The position numbers and the translations under genes were made by a program. A model generated the notes under the pieces. That model searched no databases. It had not been told where the DNA came from and saw nothing but the letters and a program-made list of their open reading frames with translations. From contig JAMOMD010000203.1 in the NCBI GenBank assembly GCA_027068725.1, positions 1-9,317 of the forward strand: a DNA stretch of 9,317 nucleotides, read 5' to 3'. Positions 5,285 to 9,317 of this stretch are shown here, piece by piece (the first letter of the stretch is position 1; each line of letters begins with the position of its first letter). The stretch comes from Thermoproteales archaeon (GTDB lineage Archaea > Thermoproteota > Thermoprotei > Thermoproteales > Thermocladiaceae).

Positions 5285-5749
5285 ATGAGCATGGAGAAGG
5301 TCAGACTCGGCATAGTAGTGTCAGAGTTTAACTACGATGTGACCTACATAATGCTCCAGAAAGCTATAAGTCACGCAAAGTTTCTTGGCGCAGAAGTCAG
5401 GTACGTAGTCAAGGCCCCCGGAACATTTGACACTCCAATTCTTGTACATGAGCTACTGCAGAAACCTGACGTAGATGCAGTTGTTGTGCTTGGCGCAGTA
5501 ATTCAGGGAGAGACAAAGCATGACGAAGTTGTTGCTCAGCAAGCAGCAAGAAAACTGCTTGACCTATCAATACAGTTCGGAAAACCCGTGACATTAGGCG
5601 TGATTGGGCCTGGAGCAACTAGGCTACAGGCACTAGAGAGAGCAGAAGAGTACGCTAGAAGAGCAGTTGAGGCTGCGATAAAACTAGCTAGAAGAATAGT
5701 ACAGATAAGGTCAGCAACATACAGCGATAAGACTATCGTAGTCGAGTAA
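5285..5749 (+). CDS. ribH: 6,7-dimethyl-8-ribityllumazine synthase
   Basis: A 154-residue protein with the lumazine synthase layout: LGIVVSEFNYDVT (substrate-binding loop with the conserved F-N), VVKAPGTFDTPILVHELL (the V.GAFE.P-like region, residues 42-59), VVVLGAVIQGETKHDEVVAQ (71-90, with the conserved GAVI.GET.H and His84), and VTLGVIGPGATRLQALERAE (101-120). RibH condenses 5-amino-6-ribitylaminouracil with dihydroxybutanone phosphate to give 6,7-dimethyl-8-ribityllumazine, the penultimate step to riboflavin. It usually forms 60-mer or pentameric shells. The start is ATG 5285; a second ATG lies two codons later. Its TAA stop overlaps the next gene's ATG (TAATG), a clear sign of a translationally coupled operon with the following amidohydrolase. 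Confidence 0.95.
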   Translation: MSMEKVRLGIVVSEFNYDVTYIMLQKAISHAKFLGAEVRYVVKAPGTFDTPILVHELLQKPDVDAVVVLGAVIQGETKHDEVVAQQAARKLLDLSIQFGKPVTLGVIGPGATRLQALERAEEYARRAVEAAIKLARRIVQIRSATYSDKTIVVE

Positions 5750-5756
5750 TGACTAC
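5738..5756 (+). promoter_or_regulatory. Alternative hairpins around the ribH stop / next start (TAATG)
   Basis: GTAGTC (5738-5743) can pair with GACTAC (5751-5756), leaving a 7-nt loop that holds the TAA stop and the first two bases of the ATG. A competing hairpin, GACTA (5731-5735) with TAGTC (5739-5743), uses part of the same arm. Ribosomes ending ribH would melt either one, favouring coupled translation. The stems are short, so the role is inferred. Confidence 0.4.
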
Positions 5757-6822
5757 AGTACGAGTCAAATATCTTCTTTATAAAGAAGATAACGAACTAA
5801 AAATAAGACAAGACGTCCCAATAGAAGTACAGGACGCACAGATAAAAAACGAAGAAATTTTAGAGAAATGTATAGCACTCCCAACATTTGAGAACTCTCA
5901 CATACATGTACTAGACAGCTGGCTAAGCGAGTTCTTCAATAAAATGTACATTGACGACGTTGTTGGAGCACCATACGGAATAAAATATTTCTACCTACAA
6001 ATAGCAGCCGAGAGCACACTCAGAGAAAGTACACACTATGCATTATCAAACCTAAGAAGAACAGGCACAGCTAAGGCAAAAGTAGTTGTAGAGTATGGAT
6101 TAAAGAACTTCAAAATAATAGAAGAAGAGGCTAAACGCACCAATGTAGAGGCCGAGCTATATTTAGAACCTTCGGAATTTCACATAACCCCCAATGAGAA
6201 CACGTCAGAGAAAATTATCGAAGAACTAAAGAAGATAGCACAAATAGGAAAGAACATTGAATTAATATCACCACTTAACTATACCATAGAAGAACTTGAA
6301 CTAGCTAGAGAACTAAAGAAAAAACATAATCTTAAAGTAATGACACATGTATCAGAAACAGAGGATACCTATCAAGACGGTGATTTAAAATTGGCAGTAG
6401 ATATTCTCGAAGCAGATGTATTGGTACATTGTGTACATGTCAAAGATAATGATATAGAACTACTTAGAGGAAAGACTATTGTTGTTACACCAAGATCTAA
6501 CATGAAACTTGTTGGAAGGTTACCTCCTATAGAGAAGTTCCTAAAGTATGATGATATTAAGGTTCAACTAGGCACAGATAATGTTGGTCTATGTGAGCCA
6601 AATCTTTGGTTAGAACTTAGAACTCTCTCCACACATGTAAGTTCGACAGCATTTGTGAGATTATTTGAAAATTGTTTAACACAGGGCGCAGAAATGCAGC
6701 TAGTACTAGTTAGAGATCTTTGTGATTTATCTAAATTTTCTGATAGTGTTGAAAAGTTTGTGAGAGTCTTGTGTAATTTTGTTGAGGATATTGTTGGAAT
6801 AGTGAAGACAGGATATTGTTGA
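5749..6822 (+). CDS. Amidohydrolase-superfamily protein, probable aminohydrolase (deaminase type), coupled to ribH
   Basis: A 357-residue TIM-barrel metallohydrolase resembling the cytosine deaminase/ATZ-TRZ branch of the amidohydrolase superfamily. Candidate metal and catalytic residues: HxH at His51/His53 (FENSHIHV), His200 with Glu203 (MTHVSETE), His227/His230 (VHCVHV), and Asp277 in LGTDN (274-278). TPRSNMKLVGRLPPIEKFL (247-265) matches the 'P.SN..L..G..P...' strand-7 loop of deaminases. The family hydrolyses C-N bonds of heterocycles, often releasing ammonia. The ATG overlaps the ribH stop codon by one base, so the two are co-expressed. This makes a role in riboflavin synthesis likely, perhaps the pyrimidine deamination step or removal of a formyl group. 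The exact substrate is inferred from context only. Base use changes sharply near 6400: A-rich before, G/T-rich after. Confidence 0.82.
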   Translation: MTTVRVKYLLYKEDNELKIRQDVPIEVQDAQIKNEEILEKCIALPTFENSHIHVLDSWLSEFFNKMYIDDVVGAPYGIKYFYLQIAAESTLRESTHYALSNLRRTGTAKAKVVVEYGLKNFKIIEEEAKRTNVEAELYLEPSEFHITPNENTSEKIIEELKKIAQIGKNIELISPLNYTIEELELARELKKKHNLKVMTHVSETEDTYQDGDLKLAVDILEADVLVHCVHVKDNDIELLRGKTIVVTPRSNMKLVGRLPPIEKFLKYDDIKVQLGTDNVGLCEPNLWLELRTLSTHVSSTAFVRLFENCLTQGAEMQLVLVRDLCDLSKFSDSVEKFVRVLCNFVEDIVGIVKTGYC

Positions 6823-6824
6823 CG

Positions 6825-6837
6825 TTTGTTTTAATTT
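6825..6837 (+). terminator. T-rich stretch after the ribH-amidohydrolase operon
   Basis: TTTGTTTTAATTT begins 3 nt after the stop codon in the gap between convergent genes and is a plausible archaeal terminator. Confidence 0.35.
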
Positions 6838-6887
6838 AGAATGTAAAAATATAAGAAAAATATGTGTATGGTCTGGTCTATACCTTC

Positions 6888-7211
6888 TTACTTCTGTTGC
6901 TGTGTCTGCTGTTGCTCCTTCTTTAACTCCTCTTCTAGTTTCTTCAGCTCTTCTTCTATCTCTTTCTCTATTTCTTCTATTGGCTTAGGTGGGGGCGTTG
7001 TTGCAAGTGTGTATCCTATCCAGGCAAGTATTCCAAATATTACTGCTATGCCTATGAATGCTGTTACTTGCAGTGCTATTAGTGATACTGACTGTGTGAA
7101 TATTGTGTTTATTGACGGTATGTAGGGACCAAACATCAGGAGTGCGTATACTATTATGACGATTACGCTTACTATTATCAATCCTACTCCAACTAGCTGG
7201 TCCTTATGCAT
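6888..7211 (-). CDS. Small two-helix membrane protein with charged coiled coil and Q-rich tail, function unknown
   Basis: A 107-residue protein I do not recognise as a named family. Residues 6-28 (LVGVGLIIVSVIVIIVYALL and onward) and 42-70 (SLIALQVTAFIGIAVIFGIL and onward) are two strong transmembrane segments with a short loop between. A proline linker (TTPPPKP, 71-77) leads to a Glu/Lys helix of coiled-coil character (78-99) and a tail EQQQTQQQK. The N-terminus is short, so a hairpin with both ends in the cytoplasm is likely. The ATG at 7211 lies about 28 nt after a TATA-like CTTAAATA (minus strand, 7243-7236). It is monocistronic and convergent with the amidohydrolase gene. The tail repeats the QQQTQQQ motif of the eL32 N-terminus, with 19 identical bases. 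Confidence 0.78.
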   Translation of the reverse strand: MHKDQLVGVGLIIVSVIVIIVYALLMFGPYIPSINTIFTQSVSLIALQVTAFIGIAVIFGILAWIGYTLATTPPPKPIEEIEKEIEEELKKLEEELKKEQQQTQQQK

Positions 7212-7235
7212 ACCTATGCTACTCGTTTTGCATAC

Positions 7236-7243
7236 TATTTAAG
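7236..7243 (-). promoter_or_regulatory. TATA box of the small membrane protein gene
   Basis: CTTAAATA on the minus strand, centred about 28 nt before the ATG at 7211. Confidence 0.5.
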
Positions 7244-7316
7244 TATTTCAGCCACGAATCTTTGATAATAGTTTAAATTTTTCGATTAGGAAGTGTGTGA
7301 CTTGTATTTTACTGAA

Positions 7317-7373
7317 TATTCAGCCGAGAACCGAGTCTTCATCGAGTCCGTGCCCGTTACACTCATCATCTCG
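7317..7373 (-). ncRNA. Second C/D box guide sRNA, just downstream of enolase
   Basis: On the minus strand the boxes are C ATGATGA (7369-7363), a 12-nt guide, a D'-like CGGA with one mismatch (7350-7347), 1 nt, C' TCGATGA (7345-7339), a 15-nt guide, and D CTGA (7323-7320). The spacing almost exactly repeats the sRNA at 5171, which strengthens both calls. By the fifth-base rule, the D guide would recognise CCGAGAACCGAGUC (G at position five) and the D' guide UGCCCGUUACAC (C at position five). The targets were not identified. The C box starts 15 nt after the enolase stop codon on the same strand, so it may be processed from the enolase transcript. The D box lies inside a 12-bp palindrome, CTGAATATTCAG. 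Confidence 0.78.
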
Positions 7374-7383
7374 TTATAGTTCC

Positions 7384-8655
7384 TTACTTCTTCAGCTTTT
7401 CAATCTCTGCCATTTTTGCTCCTTTGCCAAGGTACTCCCAGATTCTAATTAGCTCGTTCAGCTTTGCCACTCTCTCGCCTCCTGTTACTCCTGTCTTTAT
7501 TAGAGGTGCACCAAAGCCTACTGCTATGTGTGCTAGTATGGGATATTCTGTCTCTCCTGATCTGTGCGAGACAACAGGCACGTAGCCATGTCGCACAGCT
7601 ACCTCTAGTGTCCTTCTAGCACGTGTCAGTGTTCCAATCTGGTCAGGCTTGATTATTATGCCGTTTGCTGCCTTTCTCTTTATTCCCTCTCTAAGCCTCT
7701 TCTCGTTTGTTACAAATATGTCATCTCCAATGATGAGCCTGTCAGGAAATAGTGCTGTAAGCTCAGCAAAGCTGTCGAAGTCCTCTTCGTGGAATGGGTC
7801 CTCTATGTACCATATGTCGTACTTCTCTATCAGGTACTTCATGTACTCAAGCTGCTCACGTGGTGTACGTTCAACACCCTCATTCCTGTAGATGTACTTC
7901 TGCTTACTCTCATCCCATAGTGATGATGCTGCTACGTCTATTCCAATCCTGATCTCGAAGCCCATCTTCTCACTAACTTCCTTAACAACCTTCGTCAAGA
8001 CCTCGAGCGCCTTCTCTGTCGATATTCTTGGAGTCCAGGCACCTTCATCATTTCTTCCACCAGTGAAGGTTGGGTCAACCTTGGTGAGCTCTTTCAGGAG
8101 GAGTTTATGTACTTCGAAGTTCGCCTTTACTGCAGTGTATGCGTCAGGTGCGCCTACTGGTATGACTAGGAACTCCTGAATGTCAGGGCCAAGCCACTTA
8201 GAGTGCTTTCCTCCTCCTATGACGTTACCCACGGGGTATGGAACGTACCTAGCTCCTGTGCCTCCTAGGTGGCGGAATAGGGGTATGCCTAGAGCATCTG
8301 CGGCTGCGCGTGCGCATGCCATAGATGTTGCAATTGCTACAGCACCGCCAATTCTGGAGAAGTTCTCAGTACCATCGATCTCCTCTAGCTTAAGGTCAAT
8401 GTTAGTCTGCTCGTAAGCATCGAGTCCAACAAGTTCAGGAACAACGTACTTCTCAAATGCGTCAATTCCTTCGTCAACACTATCGTTAGGGAAGTACACG
8501 ACCTCGTGCTTTCCTCTTGAGGCACCTGCAGGTGCTGCTGCTCGACCATACCCACCCTCAAGCTCGACCTCAACCTCGACAGTCTCCTCGCCTCGTGAGT
8601 TGAATATCTTCCTGATGGACAAGTCTCTAATAGTTGTCACATCTTCCAACGACAT
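7384..8655 (-). CDS. eno: Enolase (phosphopyruvate hydratase), with some unusual signature residues
   Basis: A 423-residue protein, normal enolase length. It interconverts 2-phosphoglycerate and phosphoenolpyruvate in the cytoplasm. Recognisable sites: the mobile loop APAGASRGKHE (41-51), GGGKH with His151, Gln160-Glu161, the NDEGAW block with Glu204, metal ligands Asp240 (IGIDVAASS), Glu285 (WYIEDPF) and Asp311 (IIGDD), catalytic Lys336 (IIIKPDQIGT), SHRSGETE at 363-370, and Lys387 (LIKTG). So the catalytic set is complete. Departures from the common signature are KPDQIGT for K.NQIGT, Tyr371 where Asp is usual (SHRSGETED), and GVTGGERVAK for the usual GAP.RSER.AK. The ATG at 8655 lies about 30 nt from a TATA-like AGTTATACG. 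The gene is followed by a C/D box sRNA. Confidence 0.95.
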   Translation of the reverse strand: MSLEDVTTIRDLSIRKIFNSRGEETVEVEVELEGGYGRAAAPAGASRGKHEVVYFPNDSVDEGIDAFEKYVVPELVGLDAYEQTNIDLKLEEIDGTENFSRIGGAVAIATSMACARAAADALGIPLFRHLGGTGARYVPYPVGNVIGGGKHSKWLGPDIQEFLVIPVGAPDAYTAVKANFEVHKLLLKELTKVDPTFTGGRNDEGAWTPRISTEKALEVLTKVVKEVSEKMGFEIRIGIDVAASSLWDESKQKYIYRNEGVERTPREQLEYMKYLIEKYDIWYIEDPFHEEDFDSFAELTALFPDRLIIGDDIFVTNEKRLREGIKRKAANGIIIKPDQIGTLTRARRTLEVAVRHGYVPVVSHRSGETEYPILAHIAVGFGAPLIKTGVTGGERVAKLNELIRIWEYLGKGAKMAEIEKLKK

Positions 8656-8680
8656 GACAAGACACTATCTAAGCCATGTA

Positions 8681-8689
8681 ACGTATAAC
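8681..8689 (-). promoter_or_regulatory. Possible TATA box of eno
   Basis: AGTTATACG on the minus strand, centred about 30 nt before the eno ATG, in the 73-nt gap behind the HAD phosphatase gene. Confidence 0.4.
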
Positions 8690-8728
8690 TATTACCTTGT
8701 AGCAGCAATCAGGAAGACTTTTCCACAA

Positions 8729-9317
8729 TTACGAGAGTAGTCTCTCTAGAAGCTCGATGACTGGCCCCATATCCTGTGAGTATACAACAATCTTCGCAAC
8801 CTTAGTAACCTCATCATCCGCAGGATTGAATGCTATAGAATAGCGAGCACGCATAAGCATTGGCACATCAATTACACTATCTCCAATAGCTAGACACTTG
8901 TTCCAGTCAATTGGCAGAGCCTTCTCGAGGAACTTTATCACATCTTCCTTAGTACTGACTCTGACTTCTACACTCCAGACCTTGCCATTCCTGTACACTA
9001 ACCTGTTCGATACGTATAGATCAACGTAGTCTCTAATGAGCTCATACACGAGCTCGAGTCCTCCACTAATTACAATTATGTACACTCCCTTTCTCCACAG
9101 TAGCTTAAGAAGATCAATTGCACCTGGCGTAAGCTCACTCTCTCTTACTCTTATGCTATCTTTCCCGGCTCCTCTCCACAAAAACACGTCTACGAGAGCC
9201 CAATCACGGTACGTTATTGCACGATACTCAACAGCAATCTTCCTATGTACCTGTGCAATACGTGTTGTGCCTAATTTCGAGTGAATGAGCTGCCAACAGC
9301 TCTTATGGCGCAGAATT
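8729..9317 (-). CDS. HAD-superfamily phosphatase, phosphoserine phosphatase-like (5' end outside window)
   Basis: The frame runs unbroken from the stop at 8729 to the right edge (195 codons). The GTG at 9187 is therefore not the true start. The residues upstream of it, such as SCWQLIHSKLGTTRIAQVHR, look like the cap region that follows the HAD nucleophile motif. Motif II is VIISGG-like (IIVISGG), the motif III lysine is probably in STKEDVIKFL, and motif IV is GDSVIDVPML. This matches the HAD-I branch that includes phosphoserine phosphatase and related small-molecule phosphatases. The nucleophile DxDG-type motif must lie just beyond the window, so activity and substrate cannot be settled. It ends 73 nt before eno on the same strand. 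Confidence 0.85.
   Translation of the reverse strand, partial: ILRHKSCWQLIHSKLGTTRIAQVHRKIAVEYRAITYRDWALVDVFLWRGAGKDSIRVRESELTPGAIDLLKLLWRKGVYIIVISGGLELVYELIRDYVDLYVSNRLVYRNGKVWSVEVRVSTKEDVIKFLEKALPIDWNKCLAIGDSVIDVPMLMRARYSIAFNPADDEVTKVAKIVVYSQDMGPVIELLERLLS

Noticed and set aside
6546..6556. ATGATGA-like C box in the amidohydrolase gene.
   Set aside because: No D box at a suitable distance; it encodes YDD in a good reading frame.
7731..7737. ATGATGA on the plus strand opposite eno.
   Set aside because: It is the complement of eno codons (LIIGDD region) and has no matching D' or D boxes.
7892..8416. Plus-strand frames opposite eno.
   Set aside because: Shadows of enolase with no recognisable motifs.
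1..9317. CRISPR arrays, intact insertion sequences, tRNA and rRNA genes.
   Set aside because: No regularly spaced repeats, transposase-like frames, or conserved tRNA/rRNA segments were seen.

Overview
The window is from a thermophilic archaeon, most likely Thermoproteota (Crenarchaeota). It carries archaeal/eukaryotic-type ribosomal proteins eL19, eL32, uL18 and uS8, plus eL38, which among archaea is mainly crenarchaeal. Most genes have a TATA-like box about 27-30 nt before the start codon and no clear Shine-Dalgarno site, the pattern of leaderless archaeal transcripts. There are also archaeal C/D box guide RNA genes. I cannot name the species from sequence alone. No tRNA, rRNA, CRISPR array or intact insertion sequence was seen.

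Left part (1-2110): the N-terminal end of purL leaves the left edge on the minus strand. Divergent from it is a small winged-helix protein. It overlaps, tail to tail, a GHMP-family beta-RFAP synthase-like gene that is broken by a one-base frame change near 1220-1238. That gene follows rpl38e on the minus strand. The 200-nt gap between rpl38e and rpl18 holds a strong compound hairpin (1972-2012) of unknown role.

Middle (2110-5150): uL18 and a metal-dependent formamidase/cyclase-family enzyme on the plus strand face rpl19e, rpl32e and rps8 on the minus strand. The usual archaeal spc order (S14-S8-L6-L32e-L19e-L18-S5) is fragmented here: L6 is absent between S8 and L32e, L18 is inverted and separated, and S8 and L32e each have their own promoter.

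Right part (5140-9317): one AT-rich TATA element lies between rps8 and a C/D box sRNA on the other strand. Then come ribH (lumazine synthase) and a deaminase-like amidohydrolase joined by a TAATG stop-start overlap. This pair is the most interesting gene-level observation, because the archaeal riboflavin pathway still lacks an identified pyrimidine deaminase as far as I know. Convergent to it are a small two-helix membrane protein, a second C/D box sRNA just behind enolase, enolase itself, and a HAD phosphatase cut by the right edge.

Themes: translation (ribosomal proteins, guide RNAs), GTP-derived cofactors (ribH, the amidohydrolase, the RFAP-synthase-like gene) and core metabolism (purL, enolase).
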